From assembly GCA_002103075.1 (NCBI GenBank), contig DABG01000019.1:18575-82574 (forward strand): a stretch of 64,000 nt of DNA, in the 5' to 3' direction. Made by a program: the position numbers and the translations under genes. Shown one piece after another: positions 16,546 through 25,273 of the stretch (positions within the stretch are counted from its first letter, which is position 1; every line of letters begins with the position of its first letter). This DNA is from Candidatus Gastranaerophilales bacterium HUM_9. GTDB taxonomy: Bacteria > Cyanobacteriota > Vampirovibrionia > Gastranaerophilales > Gastranaerophilaceae. The notes beneath the pieces were generated by a model. The model was not told where the DNA came from and did not search any database. It saw only the letters and a list, made by a program, of their open reading frames with translations.

Positions 16546-17205
16546 ATGAAAACACAAGAAGAAATTGTATTTAAATCAAATGGCTGGCAAACTGTCAATA
16601 GGCTTGGACTTTTGAATGAAAATTATCACACGCTTATTCTAAATTACAATGAGCTAAAAAATGAAATTATAAAAATTCAAACTTGTGCTAAACCAATATT
16701 GTTATTATTTAACAACCTAAATTTAAATCGTTATATTTTCAATTTTCTCGCTTCAACTACTGCTTTAATCGATTCTTGTAGAAATACAATGAAGTTTTAT
16801 AAAGAAACAGATTTGTATAAAACATATGAAGATGATGTAAAAAAGTTATTTGCAAGAAATAAAGAAGCAATATTCATAAAAGATTTAAGAAATTGTATGA
16901 TGCATTATAAGATAATTTCCCCTTGCCTTTCCGATAATAATCAAGTTAGTTTTGAGGTCTATCAATTAAATGAATTTAAAGGATGGACATCGTTATCAAA
17001 AGAATTTATTCAAGAACAAGGTAAATTTGTTACTATAATACCCTTGATAGAAAATTATTTTAAAAGATTAGAACCTTTTTATATGGAGATTTATTCAAAA
17101 ATAAGAGAATTTCATCGAGAAGATTTTAAGGAAACAATCAAACTCGCTTCTGAAATTGGCCTGGCTTTGCCAAATATTTATTTCAAATTGGCATATAAAG
17201 TCTAA
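16546..17205 (+). CDS. HEPN-like protein of unknown function (element cargo)
   Basis: 219 residues, all-helical in appearance. IKDLRNCMMHYKI contains an R-x4-H motif (Arg115-His120) with Asn after Arg, the catalytic signature of HEPN ribonucleases. The rest has no recognisable domain. There is no Shine-Dalgarno; TAAAAT ends 6 nt before ATG 16546, so a leaderless transcript is possible. It lies between the integrase (25 nt before) and the restriction-modification operon (about 95 nt after). The context suggests a defence or toxin role, which is inferred only. No antitoxin-like gene (MNT type) is adjacent. Confidence 0.6.
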   Translation: MKTQEEIVFKSNGWQTVNRLGLLNENYHTLILNYNELKNEIIKIQTCAKPILLLFNNLNLNRYIFNFLASTTALIDSCRNTMKFYKETDLYKTYEDDVKKLFARNKEAIFIKDLRNCMMHYKIISPCLSDNNQVSFEVYQLNEFKGWTSLSKEFIQEQGKFVTIIPLIENYFKRLEPFYMEIYSKIREFHREDFKETIKLASEIGLALPNIYFKLAYKV

Positions 17206-17299
17206 TTATAAATAATTAATGATTGTGATATAAATCGCTTTACAATTCATCATAATAAGAATTTTCATGCTAATATGGATATACAAGTGAGGGTTAGTT

Positions 17300-19360
17300 A
17301 TGGAAAAGATTATTGCTGAAATCAAACGACTTAGTTTATTTAATGAAGAAGAGCAACAAAGATTAATAGATAAATTAAGGGAAAATGATAAGGGAAAAAC
17401 AATTGTTGAATGTTTGGTTCGAAAAACGGACATAATCTTAACCCCAGAAGAAGCTGTAAGACAACTATTTTTAGATAGATTAATAAATGAATACAAATAT
17501 CCTGTATCTAGGATTAAATTAGAACATGCTATTCATTTCGGTCGTGAAGTAAAGCGAGCCGATATTGTAATATTTGAAAAAGAACGCCCTACAACAGAGT
17601 ACATAATTATTGAACTAAAGAAATCAAAAGAAAAAGATGGTAAAGAACAATTGCGTAGTTATTGTAATGCAACTGGTGCCACAATGTCTGTTTGGACTAA
17701 TGGTTCTCAAATAACATTTTTTAATAGAAAAGATCCTAATTATTTTGAAGAAATTCCAAATATCCCAACAGAAACCCAATCATTAAAAGATATTTTAGAT
17801 GAACCTTTTACATTAAAAGATTTAATTATAAAAGATAAAATTTTAAAAGAAGGAAAATCTTTAAGACAAATTATTGAAAATATGGAAGATGAAGTTCTTG
17901 CAAATGCTGGTGTAGATGTATTTGAAGAATGTTTTAAACTTATTTTTACAAAGTTGTATGATGAAAGTTTAAGTAAAAAAGATAAAGAAATTATAAGCTA
18001 TTATGTTGACAGCAATTGTAGTTGTGAATCATTGGCAGATTTAGAATATAAAGATTATATTGAATTGGTAAAAGAAGTTAATGATAAAAAGTTTAGGCAA
18101 CTTGAATTTAGGAATAAGGGGGAAACAGATTTAGAACTAAAAAAGAAAATTCAAAAACTTTTTGATGGTGCTAAAACAAAATGGAAAGGTGTTTTCACAG
18201 AAGATGCAAAAATAAATCTTTCACCATCGCATTTATCAGTTTGTGTTTCCAGTATTCAAGATATCAAATTATTCAATTCCAATCTACAAATTATTGATGA
18301 GGCTTTTGAATATCTAATTAATAAATCATCTAAGGGTGAAAAAGGACAATATTTTACTCCTCGTCATGTAATTGATATGTGTGTAAAAATGTTAAATCCG
18401 CAAAAAGGTGAATATATGATAGATACTGCATCTGGTTCTTGTGGTTTCCCAGTACACACTATCTTTAAAATTACAGGTAAACTATTCTCAAATGCTGATA
18501 TTCCAGATGAAGAAAAAGAGAATGTATTAAAAATTTTTGGTATAGATTTTGATGAAAAAGCCGTTCGTGTTGCTAGAACTTTAAACTTAATTGCAGGCGA
18601 TGGAAACACAAATGTTTTACATTTAAATACTCTTGATTATGATAGGTGGCAAAATACAATAGAGTCACTTGAGTGGTATGATACCTATGGGGAAGGTGTA
18701 AAAAGGTTAAAGAAATTACAAAAAGATAAAGAATCTTATAAGGAATTTAATTTTGATATATTAATGGCAAATCCACCTTTTGCAGGTGATATAAAAGAAC
18801 AAACAATTCTAGCAAAATACGATTTAGCTTTTAAAGATGAAAACAAAAATAAAATGAAATCTAAAGTTGGTAGAGATATTTTATTTATCGAAAGAAACTT
18901 AGATTTTGTAAGACCTGGTGGAAGACTAGCAATAGTATTACCTCAAGGAAGATTTAATAATACATCTGATAAAGATATAAGAGAATATATTGCTCAAAAA
19001 GCAAGAATTCTTGCAGTAGTAGGTTTGGATGTAAATACATTTAAACCACATACAGGAACAAAAACAAGTGTGATTTTCTTACAAAAATGGAATGATGATG
19101 ATAGTGAACCTAAATATTATTGTCCAAAAGTTGAAGACTACCCAATATTTTTTGCAGTGTCTGAAAAAAGTGGGAAAGATAACTCAGGAGAATATATCTA
19201 TACAAAAGATGAAAATGGTCGGTTGAAGCTTGATAAGCATGGACATTTTGTACTGGAGCATGATCTTCATAACCATGATGGAGACTTGCCAGATGGTATA
19301 GCAGAAGCATTTATTGATTTTGCTAAATCTGAAAAACTATCATTCTGGGGTGAAGAATAA
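17300..19360 (+). CDS. BcgI-like restriction-modification subunit: PD-(D/E)xK nuclease fused to N6-adenine methyltransferase
   Basis: 686 residues. The N-terminal 150 carry a restriction-type nuclease: REVKRADIVIFEK gives Asp88, and YIIIELKKSK gives Glu105 and Lys107 (D-x16-E-x-K). Residues 150-320 are helical, as in HsdM N-terminal regions. From 349 comes a type I-like N6-adenine methyltransferase: GQYFTPRHVIDMCV, an AdoMet loop DTASGSCGF (usually DPACGSGGF) and the catalytic NPPF at 491-494. There is no SF2 helicase/translocase, so this is not classical type I. The plan matches type IIB/IIG enzymes such as BcgI, where one chain cuts and methylates and a separate S subunit gives specificity. 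GTGAGGG precedes ATG 17300. It overlaps the S gene by 1 nt. Confidence 0.85.
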   Translation: MEKIIAEIKRLSLFNEEEQQRLIDKLRENDKGKTIVECLVRKTDIILTPEEAVRQLFLDRLINEYKYPVSRIKLEHAIHFGREVKRADIVIFEKERPTTEYIIIELKKSKEKDGKEQLRSYCNATGATMSVWTNGSQITFFNRKDPNYFEEIPNIPTETQSLKDILDEPFTLKDLIIKDKILKEGKSLRQIIENMEDEVLANAGVDVFEECFKLIFTKLYDESLSKKDKEIISYYVDSNCSCESLADLEYKDYIELVKEVNDKKFRQLEFRNKGETDLELKKKIQKLFDGAKTKWKGVFTEDAKINLSPSHLSVCVSSIQDIKLFNSNLQIIDEAFEYLINKSSKGEKGQYFTPRHVIDMCVKMLNPQKGEYMIDTASGSCGFPVHTIFKITGKLFSNADIPDEEKENVLKIFGIDFDEKAVRVARTLNLIAGDGNTNVLHLNTLDYDRWQNTIESLEWYDTYGEGVKRLKKLQKDKESYKEFNFDILMANPPFAGDIKEQTILAKYDLAFKDENKNKMKSKVGRDILFIERNLDFVRPGGRLAIVLPQGRFNNTSDKDIREYIAQKARILAVVGLDVNTFKPHTGTKTSVIFLQKWNDDDSEPKYYCPKVEDYPIFFAVSEKSGKDNSGEYIYTKDENGRLKLDKHGHFVLEHDLHNHDGDLPDGIAEAFIDFAKSEKLSFWGEE

Positions 19361-20775
19361 TGAAATATTCTATTGTTAACTATTGTGATACAAGTAATGC
19401 CCTTGATAAAAGGTTAGATCCTGAATATTGGTCACCTGAAGCATTAGAAGCTGAAAATTCAATTATTGGGCAACCATTGGAGAAATATATTGAAAGTGGT
19501 TATAGAGTTGTTTATGAAAATACAAAAATAATAGATAAAACATTCCAAAAAGAAAATGATTTGCCATTTTTTATTCAATCAAGCGATATTGAAGATTGTT
19601 GCATAAATATGGATACAGTTAATTGTGTTTCTAATACCGATTGGTATCGCTATCCAAAAGGAAGAATTAAAAAGGGAGAAATACTTGTCGAAGTCAAAGG
19701 TAACGTAAAGAAAGTTGCTATTGTTACCAATGATATCCCGGACAAATCATTAGTTAGCGGAACTTTGTATAAACTATCCATTAAAAACATTAGCAGTTTT
19801 TTTGTTATATGTTTTTTATCCTGTAAATATGGGCAAACATTAAAAAATAGGCTTGTATGCAACATTGCTACTCCATTTATCAATAAAGAAGGATTATACA
19901 ATATCCCGATTCCGGACAGTTCTACAAATTTGCAAAATAAAATTGAAAATATTTACAAGACCTCTATTAAATTAAAAGCATCAACTAAAGTATTATATAA
20001 ACAATCGGAAGAATTATTATTAAAAGAATTAGACTTATCAAATTGGTACCCTAAACATAAATTGTCGTATGTGAAAAACTTTTCTGATGTTAAAGACGCA
20101 AATCGACTCGATGCAGAATATTTCCAACCTAAATATGATGAACTTATTAAATCAATAAAAAATTATTTTAATGGATATGATAAATTAAAACATATGGTAA
20201 AAATAAAAGACATTAATTTTGTACCTAAATCAAAAGAAGAATATAAATATATTGAATTAGCTAATATTGCAAAAAGTGGAGAAATTAATGATTGTACAGT
20301 AGATTTTGGTAAAAATTTACCAACTAGAGCTAGACGAATTGTTTCAACTTGTGATGTGGTAGTTTCCTCTATTGAGGGCTCATTAGATAGTGTTGCATTA
20401 ATAACCAGTGATAATAATAACGCCCTTTGTTCAACAGGTTTTTATGTTATAAATTCAAATTCTATTAATTCAGAAACATTATTTTGTTTAATGAAATCTG
20501 AATTTATACAAATGCAATTAAAAAGAGGATGTAGTGGAACTATTTTAACAGCAATAAATAAGGATGAATTTGAAAATATAATTTTACCAAAAATAAATAA
20601 TAATGTACAAATTCAAATTAAAGAAAATATACAAGAAATGTATAAATTAAGATGTCAATCTAAACAATTTTTAGAAATAGCAAAAAGAGGGGTAGAAATT
20701 GCAATAGAGCAAGATGAAGATATTGCAACAAGGTGGATTAATCAAGAATTGCAAAAAATAGGAGTTGAATTATAA
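19360..20775 (+). CDS. Specificity (S) subunit of the restriction-modification system
   Basis: 471 residues with the two-fold layout of HsdS. Each half opens with a similar motif (LDKRLDPEYWSPEAL near residue 17, ANRLDAEYFQPKYDEL near 248), contains a target-recognition domain and ends in a long helix (residues 185-225 and 425-470). The first recognition domain has GRIKKGEILVEVKGNV, the second STCDVVVSSIEGSLDSVALI, both typical. Two half-sites imply a bipartite DNA target. TAATG overlaps at both ends couple it to the neighbouring genes. Recognition domains of this kind change rapidly, so the target cannot be predicted. Confidence 0.88.
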   Translation: MKYSIVNYCDTSNALDKRLDPEYWSPEALEAENSIIGQPLEKYIESGYRVVYENTKIIDKTFQKENDLPFFIQSSDIEDCCINMDTVNCVSNTDWYRYPKGRIKKGEILVEVKGNVKKVAIVTNDIPDKSLVSGTLYKLSIKNISSFFVICFLSCKYGQTLKNRLVCNIATPFINKEGLYNIPIPDSSTNLQNKIENIYKTSIKLKASTKVLYKQSEELLLKELDLSNWYPKHKLSYVKNFSDVKDANRLDAEYFQPKYDELIKSIKNYFNGYDKLKHMVKIKDINFVPKSKEEYKYIELANIAKSGEINDCTVDFGKNLPTRARRIVSTCDVVVSSIEGSLDSVALITSDNNNALCSTGFYVINSNSINSETLFCLMKSEFIQMQLKRGCSGTILTAINKDEFENIILPKINNNVQIQIKENIQEMYKLRCQSKQFLEIAKRGVEIAIEQDEDIATRWINQELQKIGVEL

Positions 20776-21545
20776 TGCCGAGTTATGTCGCTCATATAAA
20801 AAAATGGAAAGATCGTGCAAAAATAGATTTTTTTACAGAATTTGTAAAAGCTTGGATACCTTTTAATGCTTGGTATAACCAAAGCTATACTGAAGCGAAA
20901 AATGATCGTGAAATTTTAAATGAGATAAAAAACAATAGTTGTGTTAAAACAAAACTAAAAAGATTATTAGAAAATGATGATACAGATGCAAATAATTTTA
21001 AAAATAAATTAGAAAATTTTCATGAAATATTAGAAAATTTACAACTAAAAAATAATAGTTTTGATGTGAATTTTACAAATGTTGTTATAGAAAGAAATAA
21101 TAAGAAAGAAAGTAAAAAGAATTCAAGAGGTATTGAATATTGTGCAATATACTCAAATAATAAATATTGTGCAACTGTAACAACTTCATATGGAGAAAAA
21201 ACTCTAAATTATTCACATACTGAATATGATATTGATCATTTCGAAGAAAATGTTAGGAATTCTGGAATTAGTGATACTCAAGTTGGCTATATAAGAAGCT
21301 GTTTTAAGGATATTAATCCTTATATTCCACAAAATTTAATTACAACAGATGAGAGCAATTGCTTACGAGTTGGAAAATTTAAATTTGTAAATAACTCAGA
21401 TTTGATTAGCAAAGCAATTATTGAAAACATATATTCATTAAGATGTATGCTCTTTCATGGCTCAATTGAACCTAGGGAGGATACTGAAAAACTATATGAG
21501 AATGCATATTATATTCTTAAAGCTTTTTTAGAAGCAATAGAATAG
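20775..21545 (+). CDS. HEPN-like protein in the restriction-modification operon
   Basis: 256 residues. The N-terminal FVKAWIPFNAWYNQ and the C-terminal IYSLRCMLFHGSIEP (Arg223-x4-His228) are the two ends of a HEPN-type helical bundle. A variable, partly beta-rich insert lies between (about 100-200, with YCAIYSNNKYCATVTTSYG). It overlaps the S gene by 1 nt (TAATG) and so is a real part of the operon. In HEPN families the R-x4-6-H motif forms an RNase site. A second, RNA-targeting arm to the restriction system is one reading; a structural role is another. It is the last gene before the right direct repeat. Confidence 0.65.
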   Translation: MPSYVAHIKKWKDRAKIDFFTEFVKAWIPFNAWYNQSYTEAKNDREILNEIKNNSCVKTKLKRLLENDDTDANNFKNKLENFHEILENLQLKNNSFDVNFTNVVIERNNKKESKKNSRGIEYCAIYSNNKYCATVTTSYGEKTLNYSHTEYDIDHFEENVRNSGISDTQVGYIRSCFKDINPYIPQNLITTDESNCLRVGKFKFVNNSDLISKAIIENIYSLRCMLFHGSIEPREDTEKLYENAYYILKAFLEAIE

Positions 21546-21686
21546 CTTGATTAAATTTTACCTTCGAGTGAGGAATACGACACTATAAAAAGATGAAAGT
21601 TTATGGGAAATGTGGAATTTGACATTATACCGAAAGAGTTCAAGCAACTTATTAAATAAGCACTATTTTGTGAACATATAAAAAAT

Positions 21687-21776
21687 ACACCGTAAGAACT
21701 AATATAGAACCCTTATCAGGCCTCTCACAAAACGTGACATTTAGTCACCTTTTGCTCGGCAGAGTGCTCTAACCAC
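21687..21776 (-). pseudogene. Decayed partial copy of the tRNA-Ile locus, split by the right att core
   Basis: Three blocks appear in the same order as in the intact locus: ACACCGTA of the terminator (21687-21694, cf. 21851-21858), ACCCTTATCAGG of the anticodon arm (21709-21720, cf. 21907-21918) and GCTCTAACCAC of the D arm (21766-21776, cf. 21924-21934). The 35-bp direct repeat sits between the last two. The remainder of 21546-21686 shows no convincing gene. Confidence 0.55.
21722..21756. repeat. Right 35-bp direct repeat (putative attR core)
   Basis: Identical to 15372-15406, including the 11-bp inverted arms (21728-21738 and 21744-21754) and the ATTTA spacer. It lies 120 bp from the tRNA-Ile gene. 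Confidence 0.8.
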
Positions 21777-21842
21777 GTACTGAATACTTAGAGCGTACTC
21801 AGATAAAATAAACTCAATGTTTGAATCATCTTTGTAGCATAT

Positions 21843-21872
21843 AAAAAAGGACACCGTATGGTGTCCTTTTTT
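21843..21872 (-). terminator. Intrinsic terminator downstream of tRNA-Ile
   Basis: AAAAAAGGACACC pairs perfectly with GGTGTCCTTTTTT around a 4-nt loop. On the minus strand it begins 3 nt after the tRNA and ends in six T. It also works in the other direction, closing the island side. Confidence 0.9.
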
Positions 21873-21875
21873 ATA

Positions 21876-21949
<74 letters not shown>

Positions 21950-22023
21950 TCAGTTATTCCGTATAATTAAGATATCACGAACAAATTCTAAAATCAAGTT
22001 TTATTTTCATGTATTTGGGATAC

Positions 22024-22037
22024 TTTTGTAACAAAAT
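22024..22037 (+). promoter_or_regulatory. Shared upstream motif of the conserved-ends family, copy 1
   Basis: TTTTGTAACAAAAT, 87 nt before the ATG at 22124. The same 14-mer lies 86 nt before the family member at 58770, and a variant lies 110 nt before the one at 61969. Candidate binding site; function unknown. Confidence 0.45.
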
Positions 22038-22123
22038 GTAAAGACTTTCTTAAAAATCCTAAAGTTCTAAAAAAAAATGTCGTAGTTAGTAGTATAGAAT
22101 TAGAAAAGGAGTAAAAAGGACCA

Positions 22124-22936
22124 ATGGGTTTAGCAGCTTCACAAGCTCGTCTATTGACTTTGACGTCTAGGCAGCATTCAATTGAATATAAAGCTCAAAA
22201 ACTTGAAGCCGAAAAGCTACAGCTTGCTAACGACTCAGATCAAGTATACAATACTTATCTTGCAGCGTTGGACGCTACAAAGGTTCAGTACAGATTCGTT
22301 AATAACGATGGTACTACTGCCTTTTCTAATGCTACTTTCGGAGATTTGAAAAACGCAGGTTTCTTGTTTAGTGTTAATGGTACTATATGTAAAGACTTTA
22401 CAGCTGTTAAAAAAGCATTGAAAGAACAAGATATTGTCGATTTAACAGCAGGTGATTCTTATACTTTGTTATCTACACTTATTCAAGAAGGTTACGTTGT
22501 TGTTGTTGAAAAAGATGCAGACGCATCTGAATATTATGAGTACGATACAAATGCAGGCACATTATCATACAAAAATCCTATAGAAACTGATGAAAACTGG
22601 ACATATACATTTACAGATGACGGTCTAAAAGCTGGTGCTTCTGTCCAAAATGGTCATGGTAATAATGTAGATGTATATGAAGAGTTGTTTAAAGTATTTA
22701 GTGATTCAAGTGTTTCTACTTCAACTAAACTTCAAGAAGTTTCTGATGAAGTTGGTTTGAAGAAGGCTGAAGCTCAGTACGAAGCTGATATGAATAAAAT
22801 TAACAAAAAAGATGCTAGATTCGATACTGAATTATCTCAACTTGAAACAGAACGTAACGCAATCAAAGAAGAAATTGAAGCATTGAAAAATGTCGCAAAA
22901 GAAAACGTAGATAGAACATTCAAGATATTTACTTAA
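22124..22936 (+). CDS. Conserved-ends family protein, small member
   Basis: 270 residues of unknown function. Residues 1-53 (start MGLAASQARLLTLTSRQHSI) and the last 58 (with KKAEAQYEADMNKINKKD, end RTFKIFT) match the ends of the proteins at 58770-61751 and 61969-63891. The middle (about 60-205) is its own sequence. Both ends are heptad-rich and probably form long helices or coiled coils. There is no Sec signal peptide or membrane segment, so export, if it occurs, uses another route. A strong AAAAGGAG ribosome binding site and a TATAGAAT-like -10 precede it. The organisation recalls flagellin-like subunits, with conserved terminal helices and a variable centre, but I see no sequence homology to flagellin. 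Confidence 0.8.
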   Translation: MGLAASQARLLTLTSRQHSIEYKAQKLEAEKLQLANDSDQVYNTYLAALDATKVQYRFVNNDGTTAFSNATFGDLKNAGFLFSVNGTICKDFTAVKKALKEQDIVDLTAGDSYTLLSTLIQEGYVVVVEKDADASEYYEYDTNAGTLSYKNPIETDENWTYTFTDDGLKAGASVQNGHGNNVDVYEELFKVFSDSSVSTSTKLQEVSDEVGLKKAEAQYEADMNKINKKDARFDTELSQLETERNAIKEEIEALKNVAKENVDRTFKIFT

Positions 22937-23069
22937 TGAATATTAACTTTTGTAACGCTTTTTAGAGTATTGAAATTAGCCTCTCTAGGTTTGGTTTTAT
23001 ATATATGGAGTACAATATCCGTATATTTATTGAGAGCAAATTGTACAACCGTAGCAAAGAGAGATAAAT

Positions 23070-24545
23070 ATGGCGAGCGTTTCAGGTACAAATGGAGCAA
23101 ATGGAGCTAATGTCTACTCAGAAGTATGGCAAAAGAGTTCCCCATATCTTCAAAACTTAGGTCTTGATTCAAAATATTCAACCAAGATTGGTAATATCTT
23201 GAATGGCAATGGTGATGCTATTCTTACAGATACGACTAACCAAGTGGTTGACAATCTTGTATCAGATCCTGTTGCAAATGCGGTTGTAAAAGGTGCTGTT
23301 GACATTGTTAAAACAGTATTAATAGGTAATTATAATAAAGGTCAAGATATAAAAGAAGCTGGACAAAACCTTTCAGATATAAGTTCTATAACAACAATGG
23401 GTAGTCAAATCGCAGATGCTGGCAATAGTTCTAGTGAACAAATTGTTCAAACTCTACAAGGTAATATGGATAGTAAATCAGCTGAAGTCGATGAAGCAGT
23501 AGCTGTTATTACAACTAATGCTCAAGAAGACACAAAGCAAATTGAAGAAACTGTTGAGAAAAATAAAGAAATAACGGATACAATTGCTAAAAATCAAGAA
23601 CAAATTGATAAAAATAATGCTCAAATTCAAGAAAAACAACAACGATTAAATGAATTGGCAAGTCAAATTGCTAGCAAGAAAGCTCAGTTAGGTATTAAAT
23701 CTCAAACCCCTGCTAAACCTCAATCACTTCCTCAAACAAATCAAGGTGATTCATCAGCCGAGGGTAATAATGTTAATTCTGATTCTGGACAACAATCATT
23801 TGCTCTTATGAGTACAGATGGCATTCAAGATTCAGAATTGCAAGCATTGATATCTGAATACAATAGCCTAGGTGTCGAAATTACAGGTCTGCAACAACAA
23901 AATGCAACTCTTTCTACAGAAAATGTTTCTAGTCAAGAAACTTTAACAGATAATGTTGAAACAACGCAAGATAGTATCACAGAATCTATTGAAGTTTCAA
24001 ATGAGCAATCAGCAAAAATTGATGAAGCCGCTAATAGCATTATAAGTATGGCAAATGACGCATCATCTGCTATAAATGAAGTTCAAAATGTTTTAAAAGG
24101 TCAATTCCCACAGCTTGATAAATTGACGCTTGTTAAATTAGCAACTTCTGTTACCAAAGCTGCTGTTTGTGGTACAAATTCAGGACTATTAGCAACTGCT
24201 GCTGCGACTATGGGCGTTGGTTCTGTTTTCTCATTTGGTGCAACGGCTGCAAAAGCGGCTGAATTGGGAGCTGCTTCTGCTGACCAAGCAGCTGCAAGTG
24301 CAAAAAATATTGCGACAAATGTTGCAGGCAAGGTTCTTCAACAACAAATGACGCAATATATGAACAAGACTTTTTCTGATATTGGTAAAATGATTGGAGT
24401 TGATTTATCTTCAATGACTTCTGTTATGAATCAATACATTCAAGAGCAATCTAATCTATCAAAAGATTCTCTAGCTCAATTTACTCAGGTTGCTCAAAGC
24501 AATGATGCAATAAAAACTGATGAGAAAGATACATCGGCGGCTTAG
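23070..24545 (+). CDS. Coiled-coil, alanine-rich protein of unknown function
   Basis: 491 residues. No signal peptide. Residues 130-220 and 265-330 are long coiled coils rich in Gln, Glu and Asn (NKEITDTIAKNQEQIDKNN). They are separated by a Pro/Ser/Gln linker (TPAKPQSLPQTNQGD). Residues 370-425 are an Ala/Gly-rich, fairly hydrophobic region (LLATAAATMGVGSVFSFG), and the tail is helical. It lies 133 nt after the conserved-ends protein, so the two may act together. Coiled coil plus Ala-rich hydrophobic hairpin also occurs in some secreted pore or translocator proteins, but no homology is claimed. A GTACAA/TTGTAC pair (23007-23050) lies before it. Its stop overlaps the stop of the convergent mlaE-like gene by 4 nt. 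Confidence 0.7.
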   Translation: MASVSGTNGANGANVYSEVWQKSSPYLQNLGLDSKYSTKIGNILNGNGDAILTDTTNQVVDNLVSDPVANAVVKGAVDIVKTVLIGNYNKGQDIKEAGQNLSDISSITTMGSQIADAGNSSSEQIVQTLQGNMDSKSAEVDEAVAVITTNAQEDTKQIEETVEKNKEITDTIAKNQEQIDKNNAQIQEKQQRLNELASQIASKKAQLGIKSQTPAKPQSLPQTNQGDSSAEGNNVNSDSGQQSFALMSTDGIQDSELQALISEYNSLGVEITGLQQQNATLSTENVSSQETLTDNVETTQDSITESIEVSNEQSAKIDEAANSIISMANDASSAINEVQNVLKGQFPQLDKLTLVKLATSVTKAAVCGTNSGLLATAAATMGVGSVFSFGATAAKAAELGAASADQAAASAKNIATNVAGKVLQQQMTQYMNKTFSDIGKMIGVDLSSMTSVMNQYIQEQSNLSKDSLAQFTQVAQSNDAIKTDEKDTSAA

Positions 24546-25273
24546 AGATAAAAAACAAAGTTGATAATGAAGTCTGCCATCAATAAGTATATGGTAGATT
24601 TTATTGCTGCTTGAGTGGTTGAAATTCCGACTTCTTTTGCACCACCAGTTGTTTCATAACCCTGTGTTGCACAGACATCTGCTATCAATAATCCAAAAAT
24701 AAGAGCCTTAAATATACTAATATAAAAATCTTTGAGTTTTAGCCATGCCCATACTGAATTGATATATCTGTGTGGGTGAAGTTTTATAGTCATATAAGCT
24801 ACAACCATACCACCTAAAACTCCAACTAATTCTGCAATAATCGTAACCATCGGAACTGTTATTGCACTAGAAAGTAATCTTGGTGCAAAATAGTATCCAA
24901 CAGGGTCAACTTTTAAGGTCTTAATAGCGTCGACTTGTTCTGTAACTTTCATATTAGCAATTTCTGCTGAAATTGCAGTCCCCGCTCTAGCACCAATTGA
25001 TAGTGCAACAAAAGCAGGTGCAATCTCTCTAATAATCATTACAGTAATTGTTCCGCCAATATAACTATCAGCTCCACTCATTAAAAATTGTTTAGAGATT
25101 TGAATAGTGATTACAGCAGCTGCAACAAATGATATAATCAATGAAATAAACAGTGAGTCATAACTTATTGCTGCAGCTTGCGTAATAGCATGCTTAAACC
25201 TCATTTGTCCTGAACAAATGTATTTAAGTGCAGTGATAAAATTTTCAACACATTTTCCTAAAAAACTAATCAT
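24542..25273 (-). CDS. MlaE-family lipid ABC transporter permease
   Basis: 243 residues from ATG 25273, which overlaps the end of ilvE by 8 nt (ATGATTAG); the longer frame from 25306 is inside ilvE. Five to six membrane segments and the family signature EIAPAFVALSIGARAGTAISAEIANMKVTEQ-type region (IGARAGTAISAEIANMKV, then EQVDAIKTLKVDPVGY) are clear. The family moves phospholipids or other lipids between inner and outer membranes with an MlaF-type ATPase and an MCE protein, neither of which is here. Coupling to ilvE is probably only positional. Confidence 0.88.
   Translation of the reverse strand: MISFLGKCVENFITALKYICSGQMRFKHAITQAAAISYDSLFISLIISFVAAAVITIQISKQFLMSGADSYIGGTITVMIIREIAPAFVALSIGARAGTAISAEIANMKVTEQVDAIKTLKVDPVGYYFAPRLLSSAITVPMVTIIAELVGVLGGMVVAYMTIKLHPHRYINSVWAWLKLKDFYISIFKALIFGLLIADVCATQGYETTGGAKEVGISTTQAAIKSTIYLLMADFIINFVFYL

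Larger units (their letters stand above)
15372..21756. mobile_element. 6.35-kb integrated genomic island (tyrosine recombinase, BcgI-like R-M, HEPN proteins)
   Basis: The segment is bounded by a perfect 35-bp direct repeat. It contains a tyrosine recombinase, an XRE repressor with an operator, a restriction-modification operon and two HEPN-like genes, and ends about 120 bp from tRNA-Ile. No conjugation, replication or phage structural genes are present, so it is at most a mobilisable or satellite-type island. Integration is inferred from the repeats and integrase; the empty site has not been seen. Confidence 0.75.

Noticed and set aside
17300..20775. Classical type I restriction system (HsdRMS)
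   Set aside because: No helicase-bearing HsdR is present; the nuclease domain is fused to the methyltransferase.
21603..21659. 18-codon ORF after the R-M operon (MGNVEFDIIPKEFKQLIK)
   Set aside because: Too short, no ribosome site, in-frame stop just upstream; perhaps the tail of a lost gene, but nothing supports it.
22124..22936. Conserved-ends protein as a flagellin or flagellar hook protein
   Set aside because: Only the conserved-ends/variable-centre plan is similar; flagellin D0/D1 motifs are missing and no flagellar gene is in the window.
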